A DNA stretch of 64,000 nt from Betaproteobacteria bacterium (GTDB lineage: Bacteria > Pseudomonadota > Gammaproteobacteria > Burkholderiales > Casimicrobiaceae), in contig JAAFJO010000005.1 of assembly GCA_013298145.1 (NCBI GenBank), positions 186,001-250,000 on the forward strand, read 5' to 3'. Positions 50,723 through 60,214 of the stretch are shown here, one piece after another (position 1 is the stretch's first letter; every line of letters begins with the position of its first letter). Both the position numbers and the translations under genes were made by a program. The notes below the pieces were generated by a model. It saw nothing but the letters and a program-made list of their open reading frames with translations. It was not told the DNA's origin and did no database searches.

Positions 50723-52171
50723 ATGACCGCATCTCTGACTTACCCAAATACACAGCTCCTCATCGATAACGTTTGGTGCGACGCGAGTGGCGGCAAAACG
50801 CTCGCTGTTGTAAACCCGGCGACGGGCAGCGAAGTGGGCCGTGTTGCTCACGCATCGACCGCGGATTTGGATCGTGCGCTCGCTGCTGCGGAGAAGGGTT
50901 TTGCGACCTGGCGAAACATGACGGCATTGGAGCGCTCGGACATCATGCGCAAAGCCGCTGTGATCCTGCGTGAACGCGCTGAGTTGATCGCCGCCTACAT
51001 GACGATCGAGCAGGGAAAACCGATTGGCGAGGCGAAGGTTGAAGTTGCGTCTTCTGCGCAAATCATCGAATGGTTTGCCGAGGAATCCCGCCGCGTGTAT
51101 GGCCGCATCGTGCCCGCGCGCGCGATGAACATCACTGCGATGGTGCTTAAAGAGCCAGTCGGCGTCGTGGCCGCGTTTACGCCTTGGAATTTCCCGATCA
51201 ACCAAGTCGTGCGGAAAGTCTCTGCGGCGCTGGCGACGGGCTGCTCGATTATCGTTAAGGCCCCGGAAGAAACGCCTGCATCGCCCGCCGAACTGATTCG
51301 CGCGTTTGTGGACGCGGGCATTCCACCCGGCGTGGTGCAGCTTGTGTACGGCAATCCAGCTGAAATTTCGAGCTACCTCGTTCCGCACCCCATCGTTCGC
51401 AAGATTACGTTCACGGGCTCGACACCCGTTGGCAAAATGCTCGCCGCGTTGGCGGGTCAGCACATGAAGCGCGCCACGATGGAATTGGGTGGACACGCGC
51501 CCGTGATTGTTGCTGAGGATGCTGACATTGCGCTCGCCGTGAAATCTGCGGGCTCCGCGAAATTCCGCAACGCTGGCCAAGTCTGCATCGCGCCGACACG
51601 GTTCTTGGTTGCAAACAAAATCAAAGCCGAATTCACCGAGGCCTTCGTCAAAATGTCAGAGGCTTTGAAAGTCGGCGATGGTCTGACGCAAGGCACGCAA
51701 ATGGGCCCGCTCGCCAATGCGCGTCGCTTAGACGCGATGAGCAAAGTCGTCGCAGATGCCAAAGCAAAGGGCGCGAAAATTGTCACCGGCGGTGAACGCA
51801 TCGGAAGCGCGGGTAATTTCTTCACACCCACCGTCGTCGCCGACGTCCCGCTCGACGCCTCACTTTTCAACGACGAACCATTCGGCCCCATCGCAGGCAT
51901 TCGCGGCTTCGACACCATCGAAGAAGCGATCAAAGAGGCCAACCGCCTCGCGTTCGGTTTGTCAGCCTACGCCTTCACGAAGTCCATCAAAACGGCGCAC
52001 ATGCTTTCGCACGGCGTTGAAACCGGGATGCTTTGGATTAACCAGCCGGCGGTCGCAGTTCCAGAAATGCCGTTCGGTGGCGTCAAGGACTCAGGCTACG
52101 GCTCGGAAGGCGGCCCAGAGGCGCTTGAGGCTTACCTGAACACGAAAACGGTGAGTGTGACAAACGTTTAG
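50723..52171 (+). CDS. NAD(P)-dependent aldehyde dehydrogenase (succinate-semialdehyde type)
   Basis: 482 aa from the ATG at 50723; a GTG at 50690 would add a short hydrophobic leader unlike the family. Motifs: [26 protein letters not shown], catalytic Glu in [11 protein letters not shown] and catalytic Cys in [13 protein letters not shown], with [16 protein letters not shown] near the end. It resembles GabD and alpha-ketoglutarate semialdehyde dehydrogenases. Context with a Rieske oxygenase and a GS-like ligase fits oxidation of an aldehyde from amine or aromatic breakdown, but the substrate is inferred. Confidence 0.92.
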   Translation: MTASLTYPNTQLLIDNVWCDASGGKTLAVVNPATGSEVGRVAHASTADLDRALAAAEKGFATWRNMTALERSDIMRKAAVILRERAELIAAYMTIEQGKPIGEAKVEVASSAQIIEWFAEESRRVYGRIVPARAMNITAMVLKEPVGVVAAFTPWNFPINQVVRKVSAALATGCSIIVKAPEETPASPAELIRAFVDAGIPPGVVQLVYGNPAEISSYLVPHPIVRKITFTGSTPVGKMLAALAGQHMKRATMELGGHAPVIVAEDADIALAVKSAGSAKFRNAGQVCIAPTRFLVANKIKAEFTEAFVKMSEALKVGDGLTQGTQMGPLANARRLDAMSKVVADAKAKGAKIVTGGERIGSAGNFFTPTVVADVPLDASLFNDEPFGPIAGIRGFDTIEEAIKEANRLAFGLSAYAFTKSIKTAHMLSHGVETGMLWINQPAVAVPEMPFGGVKDSGYGSEGGPEALEAYLNTKTVSVTNV

Positions 52172-52172
52172 G

Positions 52173-52302
52173 CGGTCGTAGGCCACTCCTCGCGAAGGCG
52201 GGATTGACGCCGCTTGTTTGCGATAAGTTGTTGCTAAGCGCAGCCGAGTTTGCACCTGTATGAGCACGAGTTTGACTCCCGCTTTCGCAAAGACGCACGC
52301 AC
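52173..52302. repeat. Family B-related divergent repeat
   Basis: GTAGGCCACTCCTCGCGAAGG CGGGATTGACGCCGCTTGTTT (from 52175) resembles the left part of the repeat at 29941. An imperfect inverted partner, GAGTTTGACTCCCGCTTTCGC, lies at 52269-52289. It fills the gap between the aldehyde dehydrogenase and Rieske genes. Confidence 0.6.
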
Positions 52303-52317
52303 CGTTATGATCGCAAC

Positions 52318-53742
52318 ATGCGCGCCGCTCAAAACGAACGCCTCACACGCATCGGCCCAGAAACACCTTGTGGTGCGCTGCTACGCCACTATTGGCAGCC
52401 GATCGCGCTGACTGCTGAATTCGATCCGGCGCTTGATGCGCGGATGGGTGTGCGTCCTGCGAAGGCGGTTCGGGCGCTTAGGCAAGACTTCGTGCTCTTT
52501 CGTGACGCGCTGACTCGGAAGTTCGCGCTGCTTGATCGCGCTTGTCCGCATCGTGGGGCAGATCTCGCTTACGGTCGACTCGAATCGGCAGAGCACGGTG
52601 GCGGCATTCGCTGCGCGTTTCACGGTTGGCAATTTCGCGCAGATGGTCAATGCATTGCAACGCCGGGCGAACCGAAAGGCTCGCGGCTCTGTGATGGAAT
52701 TAGACAGCGGTCGTATCCGGTTGTAGAAAAAAGCGGCGTGATCTGGGCATGGCTTGCGCCGGAGGGCGTTGCGCTGAGCGCGTTTCCTTCGCTTGATTGT
52801 TTCGTCGCACCTGAGACACATAGCTTCGCGTTCAAAGGGCTTTGGAATTGCAATTGGTTGCAGGCGATGGAGGTCGGCATCGATCCAGCGCACGCATCGT
52901 TTCTGCATCGCTTCTTCGAAGACGAAGACGTGAGCGCGAGCTACGGCAAGCAGTTTCGCGCCGCAAGCGCAGGCAGTGATTGGCCGATGACGCGCGTGCT
53001 TCGCGAATTCGAAAGCCCTGAGATTTCGGTCGAAGCGACCGACTACGGAATGCGACTAACGGCGCTACGGCGCCTGAGCGAAACGCTCACGCATGTGCGC
53101 GTGACGAACCAATTGTTTCCGCAAGCGTTCGTGATTCCGTTGTCAATCGACACGACGATTACGCAATGGCATCTCCCGGTAGACGACACCCACACGTATT
53201 GGGTCGCCGTATTTACGAGTTTTGGCAAGCCGCTCGATAAGCCGTTGATGCGCGAGCAACGATTGAAACTGTACTCGTTGCCCGATTACGTTCCGCGCGT
53301 GGGAAAGCATGATCAGTACGGTTTCGATCCGCTTGAGCAATCGACAGAGACCTACACTGGCATGGGGCACGACATCAATGTGCACGATCAGTGGGCAGTG
53401 GAATCGCAGGGCGAAATTCAAGATCGCACAAAAGAGCATCTCGGTACGACGGATAAAGCCATCATCGCCTTTCGTCGGCAATTGTCAAATGCGATTGATG
53501 CGGTTGAGAAGGGCGACGCCGCGCCGCTGCAGTGGAGCAAGTCTGATGCCGCGCGAATAGTGGGTCCGATCACAGTCGATGGTATCTGCGCGGCGGATTC
53601 GTGGGATGCGTATTGGCGTGAGTTTGATTCAAAGCGGCGTGCGGCGTGCAAGTGGTTTGCTGAAAATCGGCGCGATCCCTCACCCGATTCGGCGTCGCCG
53701 AATCACCCTCTCCCGGCGGGAGAGGGGAACACGCGAGCATGA
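52318..53742 (+). CDS. Rieske non-heme iron oxygenase, alpha subunit (phthalate-dioxygenase type)
   Basis: 474 aa. The Rieske 2Fe-2S site is CPHRGADLAYG followed, about 20 residues on, by CAFHGWQF. The mononuclear iron site is in the segment ending GIDPAHASFLHRF (Asp-x2-His-x4-His type). The domain plan matches single-component-alpha oxygenases such as phthalate, vanillate and related demethylases; the reductase is not nearby. The last residues (about SPDSASPNHPLPAGEG) are encoded by a family A repeat. Its TGA stop overlaps the ATG of the GS-like gene, so the two are translated together. Confidence 0.92.
   Translation: MRAAQNERLTRIGPETPCGALLRHYWQPIALTAEFDPALDARMGVRPAKAVRALRQDFVLFRDALTRKFALLDRACPHRGADLAYGRLESAEHGGGIRCAFHGWQFRADGQCIATPGEPKGSRLCDGIRQRSYPVVEKSGVIWAWLAPEGVALSAFPSLDCFVAPETHSFAFKGLWNCNWLQAMEVGIDPAHASFLHRFFEDEDVSASYGKQFRAASAGSDWPMTRVLREFESPEISVEATDYGMRLTALRRLSETLTHVRVTNQLFPQAFVIPLSIDTTITQWHLPVDDTHTYWVAVFTSFGKPLDKPLMREQRLKLYSLPDYVPRVGKHDQYGFDPLEQSTETYTGMGHDINVHDQWAVESQGEIQDRTKEHLGTTDKAIIAFRRQLSNAIDAVEKGDAAPLQWSKSDAARIVGPITVDGICAADSWDAYWREFDSKRRAACKWFAENRRDPSPDSASPNHPLPAGEGNTRA
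53677..53727. repeat. Family A palindromic element, copy 6, in the 3' end of the Rieske gene
   Basis: CCCTCACCCGATTCGGCGTC, then GCCGAATCACCCTCTCCCGG CGGGAGAGGGG. It is read in frame as the last ~17 codons before the overlapping start of the next gene. The right arm has the same frame as in copies 3-5 (HPLPAGEG). Confidence 0.88.
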
Positions 53743-55253
53743 ACGCCACACCTCAAACCACCATAGAAGATATTGAGCGATTCCTTCGCGGCAGCCCAAT
53801 CGAACTCGTGCGCTTCGCGTTTTGCGATCAACACGGAATTTTTCGTGGCAAAACGTTAACCGCGAAGTATGCGGTTGAAGCCATTCGAAACGGTTTGCCG
53901 ATGGTGGGAACGCTACTTCTGAAAGACACAGCATCACGCACAGCGTTTCCCACGTTCGATCCGGTCGCATTCGGTCAAATCACCGAAACGAACCCATCGC
54001 TTGCATCGTTTGCAAACGCGTCGGATGTGCTGATGCGTGCAGACCCGCCGACGTTTCACGTGTTGCCTTGGGCACCGAACATCGCGTGGATTCAATGTCA
54101 AACGCATGACCGTCATGGCAACCTGTCGCCCTTTGATACGCGCGGGCAGTTGCAAACAGCGTTGCGAAAGCTCGCGTCGTTCGGCTACGGGATGCGTTGC
54201 GGTCTCGAAGTGGAATTTCATGTCTACAAACTCGACGATCCAAAACTCGCACCGGAAGAATCTTCGTGGCCCGCGCCCGCGCCGCGGGTGTCAATGATTC
54301 ATCCAGGCAACAACGTGCTGTGCGAACAATGGGCGGACATGAGCGACGAGCCGCTGCGCATTATTTTGAAGACCGCACAATCCCTCGGCTTGCCGATTCG
54401 CTCGCTCGAAATCGAACTCGGGCCGAGCCAGGTCGAGTGTGTGTTCGATGTGCAAGATGCACTTGCTGCGGCGGACTCGATGGCACTGTTTCGTAATGCG
54501 ACCAAACAAGCCTTGCGCCGCGCGGGGTATCACGCGACTTTCATGTGTCGCCCACAGTTTCCAAACATCGTGTCGAGTGGCTGGCATTTGCATCAATCCC
54601 TCTATGATCAGAAAAGTGGTGCGAATGCGTTCTCGATCCCTACCTCCCCTTCAATGGGAGATGGTCGCGTGGTTACCAATGAGGATCACTTTCGGGCACG
54701 AGCGAGCAACGTGCTCTCGCCGGTAGGTGCGCATTGGCTCGCAGGTCTACTTGCGCATGCGCATGCGAGCTGTGCGTTTGCAGTGCCAACGATCAACGGC
54801 TACGCACGATACCAACCGAATATGATGGCCCCCCAGCGCGCCATCTGGGGCGTCGGTTCGCGCGGCGCTGCACTGCGCGTTGTAGCAAGCGGCCATGCGA
54901 ACGACCCAGCTACGCGGATTGAAAACCGCTTGGGGGAACCTGCTGCGAATCCGTATCTCTACATCGCGTCACAAATTCACGCGGGCCTCGACGGGATTGC
55001 GCGAGACCTCGAATCTCCGCACGCTGGCGTTGCGCCATATTCCGACGATTCAACAGATGCGCTACCGATCTCGCTTGCCGATTCGGTCAGCTTACTTGAT
55101 CTCGACGAAATTTTTTGCAATGGATTTGGCCGCGATTTCGTGAAATATTTTGCGCACATCAAGCGTCACGAAATTGCGCGTTTCAGTGCGACTCAGAGCG
55201 ATGCTGCGCAAACGAAGGATTGGCAACAGCGCGAGTATTTTTCGTTGTTTTAA
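53739..55253 (+). CDS. Glutamine synthetase-like ligase (gamma-glutamylamine/anilide synthase type)
   Basis: 504 aa, GS fold. Metal- and substrate-site segments: GLEVEFHVY, ELGPSQVECVF, SGWHLHQSL, NGYARYQPNMMAPQRAIWG and RLGEPAANPYLYIAS. The adenylylation Tyr region of GlnA and the DGSS/latch features are not evident, so it is not the housekeeping enzyme. Relatives in aniline (AtdA1/TdnQ) and alkylamine pathways form gamma-glutamyl amides from toxic amines. The start overlaps the Rieske gene stop. Residues FSIPTSPSMGDGRVV match a degenerate family A left arm (54643-54664). Confidence 0.9.
   Translation: MNATPQTTIEDIERFLRGSPIELVRFAFCDQHGIFRGKTLTAKYAVEAIRNGLPMVGTLLLKDTASRTAFPTFDPVAFGQITETNPSLASFANASDVLMRADPPTFHVLPWAPNIAWIQCQTHDRHGNLSPFDTRGQLQTALRKLASFGYGMRCGLEVEFHVYKLDDPKLAPEESSWPAPAPRVSMIHPGNNVLCEQWADMSDEPLRIILKTAQSLGLPIRSLEIELGPSQVECVFDVQDALAAADSMALFRNATKQALRRAGYHATFMCRPQFPNIVSSGWHLHQSLYDQKSGANAFSIPTSPSMGDGRVVTNEDHFRARASNVLSPVGAHWLAGLLAHAHASCAFAVPTINGYARYQPNMMAPQRAIWGVGSRGAALRVVASGHANDPATRIENRLGEPAANPYLYIASQIHAGLDGIARDLESPHAGVAPYSDDSTDALPISLADSVSLLDLDEIFCNGFGRDFVKYFAHIKRHEIARFSATQSDAAQTKDWQQREYFSLF
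54643..54664. repeat. Family A palindromic element, degenerate fragment in the GS-like gene
   Basis: CCTCCCCTTCAATGGGAGAT GG followed by TCGCGTGGTTA matches the left arm CCTCTCCCTTTGGGAGAGGT plus CGCGCGTTAGCG of copy 4 with several changes. In frame; no stop introduced. Confidence 0.55.
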
Positions 55254-55440
55254 CTTAGTCCAGCAACCCTCAGTTTAATGAGGTGAACCAGCCTATTAAA
55301 GTGGCTATCGAAAACGTAGTAAATAACGATTCACACTCAAGTATTTTGGGTGACAATTGCTATTGCTAGATCACGATTTACCGCCGAATACACCATGCAC
55401 GGTACGAAAAGTGCACACGTCGTACGCGCGACGTCGCAAC
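55254..55440. other. Gap between convergent GS-like and metal operon genes
   Basis: No gene seen. CCTCA (55268-55272) and TGAGG (55279-55283) form a 5-bp stem but no U-tract follows, so no terminator is called. Confidence 0.4.
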
Positions 55441-55824
55441 TTACTTCACTTCAAAACGTAATGTCGTAGGTGACTTACCTGCCAGCGTAATCACCGAAAT
55501 CAGCTTCGTACCTTTAGTGACGGTGAACGCGCCTTTCGCTTCGAGTTTTCTGCCATCGTCGGTGGGCTTGAGTTCAGCTTCGGTTTTCGTAGTGCCGTTG
55601 AGCATCGTGATTTTCGCGGTCGCGCCTTTTACCAACATCGGTTTACCGTGATCGCTCACGTGCAGTGCGAGTGAATCTGGTTTCCCGACAAACTCAACGT
55701 CGAAGGATTTACCTTCGGCAATGATGCCGCCGTGCTTCGGTGAATGGTCATGATTGCCCGCAGCGAATACGGACGACGACCCAAACGTGATCGCAGTAGC
55801 GAGGAAGAGTGCAGTGATTTTCAT
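55441..55824 (-). CDS. Small periplasmic protein of the metal efflux operon
   Basis: 127 aa. The signal peptide MKITALFLATAITFGSSSVFAAG is followed by NHDHSPKHGGIIAEG, a His-rich potential metal site, and a beta-rich domain (FDVEFVGKPDSLALHVSD, ISVITLAGKSPTTLRFEV). No firm family. It follows the RND pump gene by 48 bases and is probably the last gene of the operon; a periplasmic metal carrier or sensor role is inferred. Confidence 0.8.
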   Translation of the reverse strand: MKITALFLATAITFGSSSVFAAGNHDHSPKHGGIIAEGKSFDVEFVGKPDSLALHVSDHGKPMLVKGATAKITMLNGTTKTEAELKPTDDGRKLEAKGAFTVTKGTKLISVITLAGKSPTTLRFEVK

Positions 55825-55872
55825 TTCGATTCCTTTCGAGTGTGAATGAAAAGTGGAGAAAACTTGTAACGG

Positions 55873-58800
55873 TTAAAACGCTTCGGCATCTTTGTCGTTC
55901 ACCAAGCGCTCCGCGTCGCGACGACCGAAGAGCCAAAACATCGCAGGGGTGAGATACGTGTCGAGCAAGGTAGAGCTAATCAAGCCCGAAAAGATGACGA
56001 CCGCGACCGGATGCAAAATCTCGGTGCCAGGGCGCTCGGCTTCAAACAGAAGTGGTGCTAATGCGAATGCGGTGACGAGCGCAGTCATCAATACCGGCGA
56101 AAGACGTTCCAGCGATCCGCGAAGAATCATTTTCTGATCGAAGCTTTCGCCTTCGATTCGCATCAAATTGATGTAGTGGCTGACTTTCAGAATGCCGTTG
56201 CGCACCGAGATGCCAGCGAGCGTGATGAAGCCGATTAATGCGGCGACTGACAGCGGTTGCCCCGATAGCCACAAACCCACTACAGCACCAACTAACGCCA
56301 GCGGAATGTTGACCATGATAAGTGCGGAGAGTCTCACTGATTTGTATCGCGTGTAGAGGACGACAAACATCAAAATCAACGAAACGATAGACAACAATCC
56401 AACCAAACGAGAGGCTTCTTCTTGCGCCTGGAATTGCCCGCCGAGCGTAATGAAATAGCCCTCGGGCAGTTTCGTTGCGTCAACAACACCGCGAATATCC
56501 GCGACCACTTCTGACAATGCGCGACCCTGAGCATTCGCTGAAAGCACGATTCGACGCTTTCCATCATCACGGCTGATTTGATTTGGCCCGTCGCTATCTT
56601 CAATCGTCGCGATCAGCGATAACGGAATGCGCCCCGTTGGCGTTTCAATCATAATCTTCGCCAGTCCTTCCACGGAGCGTGCTGTTTCCGGCAAGCGAAC
56701 GACCAATGCGAAACGACGGCCACCCTCGACAATCTGCGTGATCTTCTCGCCTTCAACCAGGCTCTGCAAGACGTTCAAAAGCTGTGGCGTGGCCACACCG
56801 TATTGCGCTGCTTTCGCGTAATCAACGCGTACTTTGATTTCTGGGGCGAGCACCTGCTTTTCGATTTCAAGATCGGTCAAACCGTTGATGTTCTTGAGTT
56901 GCGCTTGCAGCGCATCGGCTTGACCGCGCAAGGTATCTAGGTCTTCGCCAAAAATCTTGATCGCAATCTGCGAGCGAACGCCCGAGAGCATATGATCGAT
57001 GCGGTGCGAAATTGGCTGACCAATCGCTGTGGCCGCAGGTAAGTTCACGAGTCGCGAGCGAATATCCGCCTGTATTTCGTTCATCGAGCGTTTCAACTGA
57101 TCCGCAGGCAGCAATCCCACATCAAGCTCGCTCACGTGGACGCCTTCAGCGTGTTCATCAAGCTCCGCTCGCCCACTGCGGCGACCGACGTGTGTCACCT
57201 CGGGCACTTGTTTTATCAACACCTCTGCTTGCTTCGCGAGCGCCGACGATTCGGAGAGCGTCACACCCGGGTTCAACCGCATTCCGACGAGCAGGGTGCC
57301 TTCGTTAAACGGCGGCAAGAATGATGTGGGGAAAAATGGAACAGCGGCGATTGAAATCACCACCGCGATAGAGACTAGAAACAGCGCAATTTTTGGATGA
57401 CGCAACACGCTCTCAAGACTGCTGCGATAGCCGCTCTTGAGTTTCCGCAAAAACCACGTTTCGCCATGATCGAGTGATTTCATTTTTGGCAGCAAATAGT
57501 AAGCAAGCACTGGCGTAATCGTGAGCGATACGATCAACGACGCGAGCGTTGAAACGATGAACGCGATGCCGAGCGGAACAAACAACCTTCCTTCAATGCC
57601 CGGCAGCGCAAAGAGCGGTAAGAACACCAATACGATGATCACCGTTGCATAAAGGATTCCCGACCGGACCTCCATCGAGGCGCTGGCAACAAGCGCGAGC
57701 GGGCTGAGTCGCTGCTGCGCGCTTTGTTCCCGATTCATTCGTAACCTGCGAATGATGTTTTCGACATCAACCACGGCGTCATCGACCAACCCGCCGATGG
57801 CAATTGCCAACCCGCCGAGCGTCATCGTGTTAATCGACAAGCCAAAATACTTAAACACAAGCGCCGTCATAAAGATCGACACTGGAATCGCAACGAGTGC
57901 GATGACCGTGGGCCGTAGCGTGCCAAGAAAAATAAACAGAATGACCGCGACGAATATCGAGGCGCCAATGAGTTTTCCTTGAAGATTTGAAATCGATGCC
58001 TCGATGAAGCTTGCCTGCCGGAAGGTAACGCGCGGCGCTTCCATACCCTGCGGCAAACCTTTCGTCACCTCGGTCATCGCCGTTTCAATACTGCGCGTGA
58101 GCGCAATCGTGTCGGCACTAGGCTGCTTCTGGATACCAAGAATCACCGCAGGTTTACCTTCAAAACCAGCGTCGCCGCGTTTGAGCGCAGCCGCGAATGT
58201 CACACCGGCGATTTGCCGCAACAAAATGGGCTGATTGTTTTTCGTCGATAGCGCGATGTTTTTCAGGTCGTCTAGACGAGAGGTTCGCCCCAGATTGCGA
58301 ATCAGGTATTCGCGTCCGTTCAATTCAAGAAAACCGCCAGATGTATTAGATGAAAAGCCACGCAACGCGTTTTCTAATTGCTCATGCGTGATGCCAAGCT
58401 CTGCCATACGGGTTGTATTGGGCTGCACTTGAAATTGCCGCACTTCGCCACCGATCGGAATCACTTGCGCAACCCCCGGAATTGCTAGCAGGCGCGGACG
58501 CAATACCCAATCCGCGTACTCACGCACTTGCATCGGCGTAATCTTCGTCGTGTCAATCGGGATCGCCACTTGCATGATCTCGCCCATGATGGAACTGATC
58601 GCCCCCATCCGTGCAGTGACGCCGGAGGGTAGACCTTCCTCCATCGATGTCAGCCGCTCAGACACCATTTGTCTCGCGCGAAAAATATCCGTTGACCAAT
58701 CAAACGCGATGTATACAAACGACAGTCCCGCGCTTGATACCGAGCGTACCGATTCAACGCCCGGCAAGCCGTTCATCGTCGTTTCCAGCGGAAACGTGAT

Positions 58801-58992
58801 GAGTTGCTCTACTTCCTCTGCGGCCATGCCGCCGGCTTCCGTCATGATGGTGACGGTGGGTTTATTGAGATCTGGGAACACGTCCACTGGCGTTCGCGTG
58901 AGCGTGAACGCGCCGTACGCCATCAACACCACGCTGCCGATTAATACGAGCAAGCGGTTGTTGAGGCTGCTATCGAGTAGCCACTTAAACAT
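55873..58992 (-). CDS. Heavy-metal RND efflux pump (CzcA/CusA family, HME-RND)
   Basis: 1039 aa, 12 membrane segments and two large periplasmic loops. It pumps metal ions across the envelope with the adaptor and outer membrane protein encoded upstream. The N-terminus is LLVLIGSVVLMAYGAF then TRTPVDVFPDLNKPTV. The proton-relay segment in TM4 reads AIAIGGLVDDAVVDVENI. I recall DFG..DGA..VEN for CzcA and AIG..DAA..IEN for CusA, so the pump is of another HME class and its metal is uncertain. Therefore no czcA symbol is given. Confidence 0.94.
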   Translation of the reverse strand: MFKWLLDSSLNNRLLVLIGSVVLMAYGAFTLTRTPVDVFPDLNKPTVTIMTEAGGMAAEEVEQLITFPLETTMNGLPGVESVRSVSSAGLSFVYIAFDWSTDIFRARQMVSERLTSMEEGLPSGVTARMGAISSIMGEIMQVAIPIDTTKITPMQVREYADWVLRPRLLAIPGVAQVIPIGGEVRQFQVQPNTTRMAELGITHEQLENALRGFSSNTSGGFLELNGREYLIRNLGRTSRLDDLKNIALSTKNNQPILLRQIAGVTFAAALKRGDAGFEGKPAVILGIQKQPSADTIALTRSIETAMTEVTKGLPQGMEAPRVTFRQASFIEASISNLQGKLIGASIFVAVILFIFLGTLRPTVIALVAIPVSIFMTALVFKYFGLSINTMTLGGLAIAIGGLVDDAVVDVENIIRRLRMNREQSAQQRLSPLALVASASMEVRSGILYATVIIVLVFLPLFALPGIEGRLFVPLGIAFIVSTLASLIVSLTITPVLAYYLLPKMKSLDHGETWFLRKLKSGYRSSLESVLRHPKIALFLVSIAVVISIAAVPFFPTSFLPPFNEGTLLVGMRLNPGVTLSESSALAKQAEVLIKQVPEVTHVGRRSGRAELDEHAEGVHVSELDVGLLPADQLKRSMNEIQADIRSRLVNLPAATAIGQPISHRIDHMLSGVRSQIAIKIFGEDLDTLRGQADALQAQLKNINGLTDLEIEKQVLAPEIKVRVDYAKAAQYGVATPQLLNVLQSLVEGEKITQIVEGGRRFALVVRLPETARSVEGLAKIMIETPTGRIPLSLIATIEDSDGPNQISRDDGKRRIVLSANAQGRALSEVVADIRGVVDATKLPEGYFITLGGQFQAQEEASRLVGLLSIVSLILMFVVLYTRYKSVRLSALIMVNIPLALVGAVVGLWLSGQPLSVAALIGFITLAGISVRNGILKVSHYINLMRIEGESFDQKMILRGSLERLSPVLMTALVTAFALAPLLFEAERPGTEILHPVAVVIFSGLISSTLLDTYLTPAMFWLFGRRDAERLVNDKDAEAF

Positions 58993-59006
58993 GATGTGTG
59001 GCCCTT

Positions 59007-60188
59007 CTAGCGAATCTGATTGATGAGGCTCGCGCCGTTGGTGGCCACACGGTCACCTTTTTTGAGGCCGGATGTGACCGCGACCGTAACTCCATCCAAC
59101 GGCTCGAACGTGACGACGCGCGAATCGAATCGCTCCGAATCCGTTTTGACCCACACGATGGTTTGGTTCGACGGGTTTTTCATGAGGGAGGATGCGGGCA
59201 CACGAATGCCGTTTAATTTCGTACCTGTTTGTACGAACACCGTTACCGGTTGGCCGACTGCGAGTTTTGAAATCGCGGCGCCTTCCGCTGCGAACGACAT
59301 CGGTAGGGCTTGTTCACGCAAGCTGCGTGCACTGCCGATGTATTTGAGTGGCACGCGTTCGTTGCCAACGGCCATCGTCGCCGCGCCCACGTTGCCGATT
59401 AACTTCGCGTCGTACGCGAGCGCTTCGATGCGTTGCCGCGAGGGATCAACAATTTCAAACGCAAGTTCGCGTGCATCGACGACTTGCCCGGTGACCACGT
59501 TCGAGGATGCGATCACACCGGAGACGGGCGCGACCAATGTCTCGCGAGTCGAGAGCCCGCCGCCAATCGCGGCCGCTCGCGCGGTCAAACTCGCGATTTC
59601 ACTTTGCACCGCTTCGATTTCTTTGCGCGGAATCGTGCCCTCAAGTTCGCGCATGCGTGCGAGGCGCTTTTCTGCGAGGTCTTTGTTAGCGCGAAGTTCA
59701 GCAAGTTGCGCGTTTTGATTCGAACGCTCGATGCTGCTTGATGACGGAACGACATAGGCGAGCACTTCGCCTTTGCGCACTGATTGACCGAGGCTCGGCA
59801 AACCGCGCGGCCCGCCCTCGATGCGACCTGCTTGCGTGGGCTGCACGCGACCGCCCGCATTGGGATCCATCACGACTTTCCCGGCGAGTTCGAAGGTTTG
59901 TTGCAAATCGCTCGGCTCGACGGGCAGCGTGCGCACCGCGAGTTGGCGCTGCGCAGGCTTCGGTAGAAACACACTGCCATCGGGCAAACGCTTTGGGCTG
60001 TTGCCGCCAGCAACAGGTGCGGCTTCGCCGTGATCGTGACCCGGGCCTGCAAGTACAGGAAACGCTACAAACGTGGCTGTGAAGACCATTGCGACGCTGA
60101 CTTTAACGATTGATCGAAAAACCGATTGCGCCGTAAAAGTCGCGTTGAATGACGAAGAACTAGGATGAGTAGTCACAATATGACTCAT
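59007..60188 (-). CDS. RND efflux periplasmic adaptor (CzcB-like)
   Basis: 393 aa membrane-fusion protein. The export segment is at residues ~26-47 (VKVSVAMVFTATFVAFPVLA). A GPGHDHGEAAP His motif follows, then RLPDGSVFLPKPAQRQLAVRT, a coiled-coil/lipoyl region and beta-barrel segments (VTVFVQTGTKLNGIRVPASSL). It links pump and outer membrane channel; the His motif may bind metal. It ends 14 bases before the pump gene. Met1 is used as start; a start within the leader near residue 34 is possible. Confidence 0.91.
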   Translation of the reverse strand: MSHIVTTHPSSSSFNATFTAQSVFRSIVKVSVAMVFTATFVAFPVLAGPGHDHGEAAPVAGGNSPKRLPDGSVFLPKPAQRQLAVRTLPVEPSDLQQTFELAGKVVMDPNAGGRVQPTQAGRIEGGPRGLPSLGQSVRKGEVLAYVVPSSSSIERSNQNAQLAELRANKDLAEKRLARMRELEGTIPRKEIEAVQSEIASLTARAAAIGGGLSTRETLVAPVSGVIASSNVVTGQVVDARELAFEIVDPSRQRIEALAYDAKLIGNVGAATMAVGNERVPLKYIGSARSLREQALPMSFAAEGAAISKLAVGQPVTVFVQTGTKLNGIRVPASSLMKNPSNQTIVWVKTDSERFDSRVVTFEPLDGVTVAVTSGLKKGDRVATNGASLINQIR

Positions 60189-60214
60189 TTCTTAATGGCT
60201 CTGTTAAATTGGGG

